From NCBI GenBank assembly GCA_037178855.1, contig JASJZC010000005.1, positions 7,998,001-8,062,000 of the forward strand: a stretch of 64,000 nucleotides of DNA, read 5' to 3'. Of the stretch, positions 42,877-55,200 are shown in pieces (the first letter of the stretch is position 1; every line of letters starts with the position of its first letter). The notes under the pieces are model-generated. The model was not told the origin of the DNA, searched no databases, and saw only the letters and a list, made by a program, of their open reading frames with translations. Both the position numbers and the translations under genes were made by a program. The DNA is from Oscheius sp. JU75 (Eukaryota > Nematoda > Chromadorea > Rhabditida > Rhabditidae).

Positions 42877-44850
42877 ATGCTTAAAATGCTACTTTTTGTG
42901 TTACTACTGGGTAAGAAAATCTCGTTACTCTACAGTGCGGTGCAAAATTATAGGGCCACCCAGTTTTTTGTGCATCCTGGCGCGGGATGGCGTTTTGAGG
43001 TTTCGGGAGTTGCACCAGCGGATTCGGCGGCTTTCAAAACCCCTGGGTAGGTATGTTTCAGCAATTCAGACGTTTTTTTAAGATCAGGCGGGCATTTTTA
43101 CTAAAAGAGTTGCAGAAGCCTTGGTGCAAAATTATAGGGCCACTAGACAAAAACGCTTTTAAAAACTTTTACACGTCACAACTTGTCAATATAAGATGTC
43201 TATGGGGGTAAGACAGTTCGTCTCTGATAGTCACCATGCCTCTTGGTACCCAACTGTCCAGCGACGAGCGTGCTCAAGTCGACGTTCTTCAAGATGTCGG
43301 GTTCTCGAACAGGAAGATTGCCGAAAAGCTGGGTCGGAGCAGGAATGTGATTAACCGTTACGTACACAATCCCGGAACCTATGGAACAGCTCTACACACT
43401 GGACGGCCCAGGAAATTGTCGGTGCGAGACGAGAGACGAGTCTACAGACGTGTATCCAACCAAACTGTCAGCTGCCGTCAGGTCATCACTGAGCTGAATC
43501 TTCCTGTCTCCAAGTGGACCGTCCTTCGTTCCATCGCACGTAACCCGAATCTGAGGCAAGAAAAGATGAAGCCAGCTCCTCGACTTCAAGCACATCACAA
43601 AGTGGCCAGGCTCAACTTCTGCAGAGATAACATGATAACCAATTGGGAAAAGGTGTGTCACTTTTGTCTTCTGTCCTATTTTTACCCAACAGGTCGTCTT
43701 TTCCGATGAAAAGAAGTTCAATTTGGATGGACCTGACGGTTTTGGCTACTATTGGAGAGATCTCAGGTAAGATCCACGCATGATGTCCAGAAGAAACTTT
43801 GGAGAAGGGTCCGTCATGGTCTGGGGTGCTTTCTGCAACGATGAAGTGGTAGAGATGGAGTTCATTACGACCAAAATGAACAGCCAGGCCCATCAGCAAG
43901 TTTTGGATAAGCGTCTCCTGCCCTTCTACCATCAATCCAGCCAGCAGAGTCTACAGTTCATGCAAGACAATGCCACGGTTCACACCTCCAGAGCGACCCT
44001 TGCTTGGCTCAAAGACGAATTGGTGGATTCAATGGATTGGCCCGCTCTCAGTCCCGATCTCAATCCGATTGAAAACGTTTGGGGAATGCTAGCCAGGAGC
44101 ATCTACGCAAATGGAAAGCAGTATAACGCTATTGAAGAGCTTCAGCAAGCGATTTACCGCGAGTGGACCCGAATGAACCCCAACTTCCTGAAAACTCTTG
44201 TTACGTCGATGCCGTGTCGTATTTTTGAATGTATTCAGAGAAATGGTGGTGTTACGCACTATTAGATCTCTTCTGATTTATTTAATAAACATTTGTTAAT
44301 TATTTTAAGCGTTTTTGTCTAGTGGCCCTATAATTTTGCACCAAGGCTTTTGCAACTCTTTTAGTAAAAATGCCCGCCTGATCTTAAAAAAACGTCTGAA
44401 TTGCTGAAACATACCTACCCAGGGGTTTTGAAAGCCGCCGAATCCGCTGGTGCAACTCCCGAAACCTCAAAACGCCATTCCGCGCCAGGATGCACAAAAA
44501 ACTGGGTGGCCCTATAATTTTGCACCGCACTGTATCTTCTTTTCCAGTTGCCTTTGTTTCCGCCCAAGAAACAACAGGCTACCCTGACGAAGCGGACGAC
44601 AGTAGATCTGGGGACGAAGGATCGGGTGATTCCACTGGCGAGGGATCTGGAAGCGAATTGACCATGGAACCGAATGAACTCCAGGCCAGATGTGGTAGAT
44701 GGTGCGGTCGCCATCAACGTTGTGTACTTCGCCGAACCTGTGTCTTCTGGTGGTTCGTCTGGTAAGAAACTTATTTTATCTTTTACAAAACTTTCCAGCA
44801 CAACTACACCGACGTGTGTCTTCGACAATGACTTCTGCTGGTGGTGTTAA
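42877..44850 (+). CDS. small secreted Cys/Trp-rich peptide precursor, 99 aa
   Basis: Exons 42877-42910, 44548-44761 and 44799-44850 total exactly 100 codons. The signal peptide is [17 protein letters not shown]. An acidic Ser/Gly/Asp/Glu-rich propeptide-like stretch follows ([18 protein letters not shown]). The C-terminal 42 residues contain eight cysteines and five Trp: [19 protein letters not shown], then VFWWFVC, TTTPTC and [10 protein letters not shown] at the very end. This plan (signal, acidic pro-region, basic disulphide-rich end) resembles secreted defence or signalling peptides, but I recognise no family. Intron 1 is occupied almost entirely by a Tc1/mariner element; both original splice sites remain. 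Confidence 0.65.
42933..43158 (+). repeat. left terminal inverted repeat of the Tc element
   Basis: It begins CAGTGCGGTGCAAAATTATA and contains the motif GGTGCAAAATTATAGGGCCA twice, near the outer end (about 42940) and near the inner end (about 43121-43141). Two sites per end is the arrangement of transposase binding sites in Tc3-like elements. Confidence 0.85.
43236..44265 (+). pseudogene. Tc1/mariner transposase gene with one in-frame stop
   Basis: The reading starts [20 protein letters not shown], with an N-terminal paired-type helix-turn-helix ([20 protein letters not shown]) and the GRPRKLS hook. A 40-nt intron (43653-43692) with GT/AG ends sits before VVFSDEKKF, which carries the first catalytic Asp. 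QDNATVHTS carries the second and NPIENVW the Glu, 34 residues apart (DD34E). Between the first and second Asp, at 43768-43770, a TAA replaces a codon within the otherwise continuous frame, so full-length transposase is not expected. Everything else to the stop at 44263-44265 is intact. Confidence 0.8.
44307..44532 (-). repeat. right terminal inverted repeat of the Tc element
   Basis: Reverse complement of 42933-43158 with two differences noticed by eye. It ends CCGCACTG next to the flanking TA. Confidence 0.85.
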
Positions 44851-45206
44851 TCGATCTGACATTCATAAAGTTTTTTTGAAAACAATGACATTCATCTTTG
44901 TTGCGGAAAAAGTGGTACAGCTATAGAGAAAAAACACAAGAGAAATTCTGTCTCTATCGATCTTTTGAGTTGTGAGCAGTAGATCTTAGACGGGACTAAG
45001 GAAATTTATTTAGGAAAGAATTCTCTGCCCAGAGAAATTCACGGACTGTCAAAAAACTTCTAGGCATACTCTGAAAGACTAGTTTACCACTCGTCAGCTC
45101 CTTCGCTAATCAAAAAGCTCGAACAACACCGTTATCGGAACAATGAAATTACCTACGACTGAAGTTATTTTCTCTTTCTTGGGCTTATTTGAAAATCGCT
45201 CGGACT
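44851..45206. other. intergenic, nothing recognised
   Basis: Spacer before the first IRLD gene. No motif stands out. Confidence 0.45.
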
Positions 45207-46493
45207 ATGAAATTTTTTCTATCGATATTTTTCTCGCTTTTTTTCGTTGGGATCAATCCAGAAGGAACGACCGGAACTCCAGAAGAATGGGATCAGTGTA
45301 ATCGATCTACCTACCAAAATAATTAAAGTTTTCAGCTTGCAAAAGTTACACATACCTCGGCCCGAGAGAGATAAAAAGAATGAGCTCTGGATGTACTGAA
45401 ATTCATGGACACGTTTGGGTTCTGACCAATAAGACAGAGTGGGGGCAGATGCACAGGGTGTTTTCGGAAGTTAGGTTGGTTAGCACATTTTTTCACAGAC
45501 TATGAAGCGGTTCAGAAGAATTGTTGGTTGTATACAGATAAGGAACAGTAGCTTTCAAAATCTGAGCTTTTTCGAGAAGCTGGAAGCGATCGAGTGCCAA
45601 AACAATGAAAGTGAGTCACCTTTTAACGCCTTTTCAAACATTTCCCCTGTTCCAGTTCAAGCTATTCGCTTCAACGACTCTTTCGCTGTCATTGGAAATT
45701 CCAACCTAACAACTCTGGGACTGAAAAATTTGAAGCGTATCACTGGACCCTCTTCCAATTACACAATTATGAGAAACGATCCGTTGTTTTGCTTCGAAGA
45801 CAATGAAATAGCCCTAATGAAAGCAGTACCCGGTTATTGGAGGCCTTGCAGTGACGATAGTAAGTCTCTGTTTGATCGGAAATTTGTCATTTTTCAGTTC
45901 GTTGCATGATAGCACCAGAGTCTTCTGACCTGAACGACGATTACATTCCGCAGAATTGCACCACCTTGACCAGAGACCTAAATCTTATAGGTAATGTACC
46001 TAAGAAATGGCTTGACAGATTAAAAACTGTGACAGTAAGACCAGTTGTAATTTAAGATGCAACTGATTCAGACGCTAATTGGTAGAATAACCCTTCAAGA
46101 AACGAACCTGAAACATTTCCATATGCCAAATCTTCAATTTCTTGTAGGAACTACGGATATGTACAGTAAGTTTTGGTACCGATAGGAACGTAATAAATTT
46201 AAGCCGATGTAATGACTCTCGACTGCAACTTTGACCTGGAAGACGTCGTTTTCCATCCAAACTTTACTCTATCAGCAGCATGTTCAAGTGGGGTGGGCCA
46301 GCCAGCAAAAAGTCCCTGTGTTAATATCTATGCAAAATGTGGCCAAAGCAACATCACAATTACACCGCCTACTATGAACCGCGGTACGGTTGTGGCTAGA
46401 TGTTTTACGTACACCGGAGACTGTGGAGAAGAAAGTCCATCCACATTTTTACCGCCCGGCTTTGGGAATCCTGTTGGGCCAAGAAGACTCTGA
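45207..46493 (+). CDS. IRLD-like protein (insulin/EGF-receptor L domain), first of a pair
   Basis: Signal peptide MKFFLSIFFSLFFVGINPEG at 45207. Exons then read CKSYTYLGPREIKRM, CTEIHGHVWVLTNKTEW, RRIVGCIQIRNSSFQNLSFF and ECQNNE, followed by AIRFNDSFAVIGNSNLTTLG and LKNLKRITG. The GCIQIRN-x-x-FxxLSFF block and repeated short beta-strand/Leu pattern are those of receptor L domains in the nematode-expanded IRLD family, which lack a kinase. A second L-domain half follows (TLDCNFDLEDVVFHPNFTLS) up to 46493. No C-terminal membrane span is evident, so it is probably secreted and may bind growth-factor-like ligands; that is known only for a few relatives. Confidence 0.7.
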
Positions 46494-47052
46494 AAAGTCA
46501 ACAAAGTGTGTATGAACTTTGCCTGTTCTGAATAAAATTGGCTAAAACAGACGATCTCTGCCTTTCCTTACCTTACCTTTTCCTTGTTTCCGTAAGTCGG
46601 TAAACAGTTTTTTTTTATCAGGGTATCTGCTTGTCTCTGTAACAAAAAGTAGTTTCGCCGGTATGGAATCCCCGCCCAAACTATCTACCTCCCTTTTTTC
46701 TAAAACTTTTTATCACGTTTCACCTGAGCTGCTCGGTTTTTAGATAAACGTGCGCCGATTTAAAAATTGAAGTCTAAACTATGAAAGCACAATGGTGTCT
46801 GTGGCTGACTCTGTGTGTTTGTTTGTCCGAGGCCACGAAGCAAAGATGGCAGGTAAAGAATTATTGACAATCAAGTCAGTTGTAAGCGGAAAGGTGTATA
46901 GAAATCTCGCACAATTTGTGGTAGCTCGACTAGAAAGTTAACCGAAACCGAAACGACTGCGATGGCTTTTTTTTTAATTAAAATTTTACAATCAGAGTTT
47001 ACACCTGTCGAGTTAAACGCTTCCACTTTCAAAGCTTACTTGACAACTAGCC
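46494..47052. other. intergenic, with an orphan signal-peptide-like exon
   Basis: At 46781-46855 a frame MKAQWCLWLTLCVCLSEATK is followed by a good donor (GTAAAG). It could be an alternative first exon of the next gene, but no acceptor restores frame, so I leave it as a candidate only. Confidence 0.35.
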
Positions 47053-48640
47053 ATGTTTCACCTTTTCTTCTTTGCTCCATTTACGTTCTCAGCGGGTACG
47101 TCCATCGAGAAGAGTAGGTTAGGTATCAGCTCTGACAATCTATAGTTTTCAGACTGTCAAACTTTTGGTTTTATCGGCAAACACGAAATTCGGCAAATCC
47201 CTCTGAACTGTACGACTATTTCAGGAAATGTATGGGTTTTATCTGATCAAGTCACCTACGAAGAGATAGAGTCTCGATTCTCTTCTGTTAGGTATTTTTC
47301 AAATATTATTTTTACAGGAAAGTTGCAGAAGCATAAGCGGTTGTGTACAGATACGTAATACGAAGTTTCAAGACCTCAGTTTCTTCAGAAACTTGGTAAA
47401 TATCAGTTGTTACCCAGGAAATCCTCGTAAGTTTTTTGATTGTACACAACCAACGTTTTTCAGGGCAAGTGTACCCAATCACCGAGTCTTTCGCCGTCGT
47501 GGGTAATCACAAAATGAAAGCACTCGGCCTGACAAAACTGAACAACATAGCAGCTGCCAATGGGATTAATATCACCATTCAGAATAACAGTGTCGAATTG
47601 TGTCTGACTTGGAAAGAATTTCAGTTACTGGATGTTCATCCCCACACATTCTATATTTGTGGAGATGACGGTGAGTAGGTAAGTACAAGTACCCAATTCA
47701 ATTCTTAGAGAGATGTATGAACAAGCCTTTTGGAGCTGACAGTGATAACTCTCTAATTCCCGATAGCTGCACAATGATAAGTTGGGAAATGATCGTTATC
47801 ACTGGCTCAGAATATTTGAAAAGACTGAGTTCAGTAAAGGTAGGTCGAATTTCACAAAAACAAGCTTTGCCCTCACTCCTAAGATTGTTTGGATTATAGA
47901 CAGACTGTCACGAAGGGATACTAGAAAACGTTCTAAAAGTTTTGTAACGTGTTGAAGTCCAAGGTTACAATTTAAGCTAATCTACGGAACCCTTGTCATT
48001 GCCAACACTGATTTCGAAAGCATCCATTTTCCCAACATGAAATGTATCTACACTCGAGCAGGACATAGGATGTATACCAACTTCATTCCAAGTTAGAAGC
48101 AAATCATTTCACGATCTTTGTGCAGACCCTGCCGTGGTTTTCCTCTGTAACAACAATTTGACTGAAGTCGCTTTTCATCCAAACTTCACTATCGAAGGCG
48201 ATTGTTCGAGCTACCCCGACAGCGGCATTTCTTGTGTTCATCAATTGGACAATAGGATGTTCAATTTCAGTATTGCTGAAACAGATTCGAACATTGTTTT
48301 CACTCCCGATCTCTGGAATATCTCAGGAGTTAAGGCTCCTTTTGTCAGTCATCGGTTTCCAATTAATTACAAAGATACGTCGATAGCTGCAGTTGGAGCC
48401 CTAAAATGTTATACCCAGCAAGAATGGCTCAATACCTATCCAATCGATCCCTGTAGTCGGAAGTACTATTATATTTCAGACGGTAGTTTTGGAAACGAGA
48501 ACGAGTATGGCAGTGGTTATGATGGGTATCTTGAAGGATGCAATACCCAACCAGAAGGCTATGAAGGAGGCTACGGGCAGGAGCCGTACTTTGGTGATGA
48601 AGGAGGACATGGGACCAATAGTGATACACAGGAGCTTTGA
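47053..48640 (+). CDS. IRLD-like protein, second of a pair, with acidic Gly-rich tail
   Basis: Signal peptide MFHLFFFAPFTFSAG at 47053. Exons read NCQTFGFIGKHEIRQIPLNC, CTTISGNVWVLSDQVTYEE, SISGCVQIRNTKFQDLSFF, then ESFAVVGNHKMKALGLTKLN and the second L-domain half FLCNNNLTEVAFHPNFTIEG. It parallels the upstream gene exon by exon, indicating tandem duplication. Unlike it, the C terminus extends into a Gly/Glu/Tyr-rich acidic tail (GYEGGYGQEPYFGDEGGHG) ending at 48640. No membrane segment or kinase. Confidence 0.7.
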
Positions 48641-48971
48641 ATGAAAGTTTTGCAACCGATCAATAGGAGTTCTGACATCTGGTGCCTGAGTACTTAGAAG
48701 TTAACTGTTTTTCAAAAAACCTTATCTTCATCCCTTTCTCAATGAGGCGGAAATCTCATTCAGCTGCTAGTGGGACGGCCTTGTAATGACCTCAGAGGTC
48801 CCTTACAGGTTTTTACGATCGTTTTTACTCAAAAATTGTACGATTTTCTTCAATCATTGCATTCAACTCTTGTGCCGAGAGCGATAATTTTCGTACACAT
48901 TCCCAGAGCGAGGGCCGCGAAATCGCCGGTTTTATCTTTTTGTGAGAATATAGTCTGCGATTGCTTGCGGA
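48641..48971. other. intergenic, nothing recognised
   Basis: Spacer between the second IRLD gene and the promoter of the EGF-repeat gene. Confidence 0.4.
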
Positions 48972-48978
48972 TATAAAA
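48972..48978 (+). promoter_or_regulatory. TATA box upstream of the EGF-repeat gene
   Basis: TATAAAA at about 290 bases before the first exon I can join. It suggests a 5' exon or exons between about 49000 and 49257. Confidence 0.45.
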
Positions 48979-49257
48979 GGGCCTCTACCTAGGGACCCCG
49001 CATTATCTGACGACAGCTCTTTGAATACGGTACCCCATCTCATGCCTAAGGTTGGCTGTGGCTCTTGAAGAAAACAGTGAAGTTGTAGGTCAGGCGAAGA
49101 CACTCATCTTTTCGCCCCAACCCACTCCTCAGCAAACACTATGGGCCCTGGAGGGTCTTGAGTCCTGTCCAGAAAGTCCGTCCACGTCCTTGTCGTCGTC
49201 CGCAGTCAAGTCACAAAAATAAAAAATGAAAAGGGGACAGGCTAACCAAATGTTTAG

Positions 49258-52200
49258 AAACCGTCCAGCCACCAATCACTCCAGCTGGAAGCAAGTGCGA
49301 CTCATTGGTGAGTTCATTCAAGGGTGGAGAAGGGTTGACAAAAATGTGAAAATCAATTTTTTCAAAGTTAATTAATTAGGTTGCCATTGGAAGTAGTTTG
49401 CTGCAAAAATGTACCAATTTAAGGTCTTGTTAGGAGGTTTCAAGGTGCCAGAGGTTGCAGTCAAAAATCATCTGCGGGGCTTTTTATCTGTGGTTTAGGC
49501 TCTGTTCAACACGTCCGACACCTGTTTGAGAAAGTTCAAGGGAATCAAGACATCGGAGATGTGTTCAAAATACGCTGCCAACAGCGTCAAGAAGGGAGAG
49601 CTTGCCTACACCAATGCCTACTGCCAGTGTCAGGACGATTACGTTGGAAACGGATACTCTTGCAGTATGTGATAAGAGCTAATAATCCTTAGTTCAATAA
49701 TTCAGCCAGCACCTGTTCAGCCGAGGATGCAATGAAGGTCGGAAACTGCGCTCCTCAGATCTGCATCTACAACGACGCTGGAAAGGCGGTCTGCGGATGT
49801 AACGAGGGCTACGTACTCAAGGGCGGGAGATGTACTCGTCAGACCAACTTCTGTGAAGAGTGCAAGCACAACTGCTACCTCGGACAGACCTGCACTACTG
49901 ATCCGATCGGGGCTACCAATGGACAAGGCTTCACGTGCAGTGTCTGTGATGAGAAATTTGGATTTAAGACCGGATCAGGAGGAGGAGCTAGCACGGCTTG
50001 CGAGAGTAACTTTTTTTGTGGTTTATATTACAGAGAGGCGCATTATAGACATCAACGAATGTCTCATTGGAACGCACCACTGTGACGCCTACTCCGAGTG
50101 CATCGATCAGTGAGTTTTGGGCATGGCTGTGTATAATTGTAGTGTGCGGAGTGAGCATAACCTATAAGTGCTGTAGCCTTAACAGAAATATATGTTGTCA
50201 TATTTTGGACTATAATGTTCAGAATTACAATGAAACGCACCAGGGTTTGAGTTTTTAATAGCACAAGGTTTCATTCTCTGTTGCTATGACAAGTACTTCG
50301 TTTTTTTCCAGGAATCCCGCTATTGCTTCTACCTTCGGAGTTAAGTACCAGTGTAAGTGCCGTACCGGATACAGTGGAGAAGGAACTACCTGCTCTCCCT
50401 GCCAGGACATCGACGAGTGTGAAAATCCCAAGATCTGCGGATCCAACTCTAAATGCACAAACGTTCCCGGAAGTTATACCTGTATCTGTGACAAGGGCTT
50501 CAAACCTAGTGGAGGTATCGCAGGAAAAGAACATCAGGACTGCATTGACGTCGATGAATGTAACGAACCCGGTGTGAAGACCGAATGTAAGGTCAACTCC
50601 AAGTGCAACAACACTTTCGGTGGCTACGACTGTATCTGCAACCCGGGCTTTGTTGGAGACGGAAAGAAAGAATGCGAAGGTTAGCGAGTTGGAACTGATT
50701 TTTTTTAGCACAATGTTTTTCAGTCGATAAAACCCAATGTAATGTATGTGACAAGAAGACTACCGTCTGTGAGCTTAATGCCAACAAAGATCGCTACGTC
50801 TGCAATTGTAATGCTAATCATACCAGAGTCAATGCCAATAAGTGCACACCCAACACCTACTGTGACAAGATCAACATGATCAGATGCGCTCCTGGAAAAA
50901 AGGTATGCTAGAGTCATGATGACAATCGATTTCGATTGTCAGTCGACCTGTACCGACAAGCCTGACGGATCTGACTACACCTGCCAGTGTAACGACGGAT
51001 ACGTTGATGACGGAAAAGGAGCCGATGCCGAAAAGGGGTACAACTGTATCGAGAGCGATCCTTGCATTCGAGATGCCCCTTGTGCTCTGGTTGCAAACAC
51101 GATTTGCAAAGCACGCAACTCCAACGGAAACTTCTCTACTGATTACGAATGTCTCTGCAAACCTAACTATATCAGACAAATCGCGGGAATGGGCAATAAC
51201 ACTGCTCCGTGTTTCGAGACTGGCGGGCCTATGACAAATAACTGTACTCAGTGTCTACAAAACTCGGAACAGTGTGTTGATAATGCTCAAGAAAAACAAC
51301 TGAAAGAATGTGTTTGTCGTGCTGGATACAGAAGACCGTCCGGACCTGGTGAAAATGACGGAGAATGCATCAGTGAGTTGTCTATTTGGAAATGACCAAA
51401 AACAACTTATTCAGATGTCAATGAGTGCTTGGACGTCAATGCCAACGACTGCGATCCAATCCGTGCTACCTGCAACGACGTCATTCCAACAGGCGCCAAC
51501 AACTTCCAAAAGTTCCAGTGCAAGTGTCTGCCAGGATTCGAGGGAGATGGAAAGAAAGGCAGTTGCATCAGTGAGTTTATGATGCTTTCTTCCTAAGATT
51601 ATTAATAGATATTGACGAGTGCGACCGCACCAAGTACAAGCCGTATCCGTGTGCCGAGAATCAGAATTGTACCAACCTGAGTCCTGGATACGAATGTACC
51701 TGCAAAGACGGCTTCATCAAGAGCCCCAAGGACCAATCCATCTGTATCGACATCGACGAATGTGCTTTAAGCATGACTAAGTGCAATGCCTACACCAGCT
51801 GCAATAACACCGACGGTTCGTACGTGTGCTACTGTGACCAGATGAAGAACTACAAGGAAATCGGAAGAAACGCCAGTGGAGTCTTCTGTGCACCCATCAA
51901 CCAGTGTACCGAGGGAAAATACGTAAAATGCTGCTATGTCCTAAGTTAATTCGAGTTCAGGGAGTGAAAGGACAGCAGGCTTGTCCTGACCCAATAATGG
52001 AGTGTACTTCTGATAGAAACACCTTCCATTGTAGCTGCCCGCCCGGATATATTCAGAATGGAATGAAGTGCGAAAGTAAGAATACCCTGTTGCTTGAAAA
52101 CATTTACGATCTTTAGACATCAACGAGTGTCGTGACGAACAGAAATACGATTGTGACCGTGCCACAACCACCTGCGTGGACAAAACTCCTGGCTACACGT

Positions 52201-55200
52201 GCGAGTGTCTGACTGGACTAGAAATAGATCCGAACAGCAACAAGACCTGCAAGGATAAGAATGAGTGCTTGCTCACCGGTACCCAGCAAGTCTGCCGGAA
52301 TAGTCATACTGTCTGTGTGAACACGCACAAGAGCTACTATTGCAAGTGTGAAGCAGGTTTTACACAGGCTCCCAATACTACCAGTGGTGACACCTACTGT
52401 CTGCGTGAGTCAAAATGTCAGGCCATAGTTAACAAACATTTCAGCAAATAATCCCTGCATTGGACCTGTCAACCCCTGCTACGGAGGAATCTGTACCTAC
52501 ACTCCCAACACTGGAAAGCCGTACCACACATGTCGATGTAATGATGGCTTTGCTGTCCACAACGGAACCACCTGCATCGATTCCAAGTACTGTGATGAGA
52601 CTAACAAATACGCCTGCCCTACCAATTCGAAGTGCTTGGACCGTGTGTGTACCTGCGATGCTGGCTACCAATGGCTTGACCCTCCGCAACCGATCGATCT
52701 TGCCTCTTTGGCTCAACGCACTTGCAAGACCATTGACTGGTGCAACAACGCCGGAATTCGCGAGTGTGGCTCAATGAAATGCATGAACACCGGACCTGGA
52801 CAGGGAGAATGCTACTGCGATCCTGGATTCCAACATTCGATTGAGAAGACTTGCAAGGATATCGATGAGTGCTTGAACGGAACATTCACCTGCAATCCTA
52901 ATAGTTACTGCAGCAACACTCCAGGAAGCTTCATCTGCGAGTGCGAGGAGGGTTATTTCAAGGACAAGACCAAGACAACCAACGCCGAGAAACCTTTCTG
53001 TATCGACTTGGACGAGTGCGAGTACGATCTCCATAACTGCAGCTCTTACAAAAACACCTTCTGTAAGAACACAAACGGAAGCTTCGACTGTGCCTGTAAC
53101 GCTGGATATAAGAGAGACCAGATCGGTGGTGCGGAGTGAGTTATCCTCTCTTCCCTATATTAATTCTGTTTTAGTAACGGCCAGAGCCCGTACCGTAGCT
53201 GCGTCAAGCATAACCCCTGCGAGCCCAACCCTTGCGAGCCACGTGCCAAGTGCGACAACAGTTCCGGATGCGCCGTATGCGTCTGCCCTGACGGGTTCAT
53301 TGGTGCTGGGACACTCAAGGAAATCTGCCACGACAAGGACGAATGCATCACTGAACATCACAACTGCACCATTCTTGAGGATTGCATGAACACCGTGGGA
53401 GCATTCCTGTGTCCCTGCAAGAAGGGTTTCAAGAAGATCAAGGGAGTCTGCCAAGACATCAACGAATGCAAGGAAGACCCGACCATCTGTGGAGACAAAC
53501 TGAAGTCTTGCAACAACACTATCGGCTCATACAACTGCTACTGCAAGAAGGGTTACGTCGATCTCGGAAATGGAAAGTGTGACGACTTGAACGAATGTAG
53601 CTCACCTGGTATCTGCGGAAATGCTCTGGAAGGAAACAAGTGTGAGAATACTCCTGGATCCTACCTCTGTACTTGTGATGCCGGATATGAGAAGCCGTGT
53701 AAGGACAAGACCGATTGCCCTGACAGCTGTAAGAACATCGACGAGTGCAAGACTCTGGACCCTTGCGGAAAGAATACCAACTGTACTGATACGCCTGGCG
53801 CGTACAAGTGCGAATGTAAGACCAACCACAAGGGAGATCCATACGACAAGGTTAATGGATGCGAGTGTAAGCTCTGGTCATTTCCCAGTAGCGTATGTCA
53901 AAATTTAGACATCAGCATCTGCGAGAGACAAAAGTGCGAAAAGAAGAACACTCGTTGCGTGTCGCTCAGTGAGATTGCCATCGCCTGCCCTTGCATCGAA
54001 GGATTTCTCGATGTAAACGGCGTCTGTCAGCTTGACCCATGTCCTAGTGAGTTCCACATCAGTACAAACCTAAAAGAAACATTCAGAATTCCCATGCGAG
54101 GGTGGTAAGTGCATCTCTTACGTTGAGGGCTCACAGCTGATCACCAACTGCACATGTCCCACTAACCAAGTCTATCAGGAACGTACCGGAAAGTGCGTCC
54201 CAGCCGACTTCTGCAAGTGTCCAAACGGAAAGCAAATTTGTGAAAACAGTACTGCCTGCTCCCATCCTCTAGTCATGACCTGTGCTCCTGACCGCGGAGA
54301 GGCTAAGTGCGCGTGCCGGCCATACCTACTATACAACAACAACACCAAGAAGTGCGACGGTCAGCAGATCTGTAACATCTGGAGCTGCCCTCTGAAAGCT
54401 AAATGTACCCCAGTCTATGACGAATTCGCCAATGAAAAGAGCCGTGAATGCATCTGCACCGAACGCGGAATGATCTGGCAGAAAGGATTGAACGAGAAAG
54501 ACCCGGGAAAGTGTGTCGTTGACGCCACCTGCTCCCTGGAGAAGTACTGCGCTGATATTTCCAACAGCATTTGTGACACCAAGACTGGATACTGTGAGTG
54601 CGACTCTGACAGAATGTTCACCGAGGATCCTACTGGCAAGACCAAGAACTGTACACGTGAGTTTAACACTCTACTGAGGTAGAGAATCGAACACTTTAGA
54701 CATTGATGCCTGCCAACAGTACAGGGACTACTACGGAAAAGAGAAGTGCACCGGGAAGTGGACTATCCCGGACGGTCGTACTGAAGAGTGCGAATGCAAT
54801 TGTCCTCCCGGCTTCATCAAGGAGTGGATCGACGACCAGATTTCCTGCAAGCCGATTCCTCAGTGTCAATCTGACCCTTGCATCTTGAACGCAAGCGCAC
54901 CATTCTGCGTCGACACGACCTGGGTGAAAGGAACTGTCAGCTACTACTGTACCTGCAACGGAACTATCGGCAAAGAAACGTACGTCGTTGACGACGACGG
55001 AAAGTGCAAGCCTCCTAACCCGTGTAAGACTAGAGAACCATGTGCTGTGAACTCTGACTGCAATCCTGCTAATGGAGAATGCATCTGTAACAGTGGTTGG
55101 ATTGGACAGTCGTCTGGAATCAAAGATGTTAGATTCAGATATTTGTATTCTATGACAATTTTTACAGGTTCAATGCGGAGATTACAACGAATGCCTCAGC

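Larger units (their letters stand above)
42933..44532 (+). mobile_element. Tc1/mariner-superfamily DNA transposon (Tc3-like), 1600 bp
   Basis: The element is flanked by TA on both sides (42931-42932 and 44533-44534), the target duplication of the superfamily. It has 226-bp terminal inverted repeats with two mismatches by eye, and a single transposase gene. It lies in intron 1 of the Cys/Trp peptide gene, in the same direction. Near-identical ends show a recent insertion. Long ends with duplicated inner and outer motifs resemble Tc3. Confidence 0.88.
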
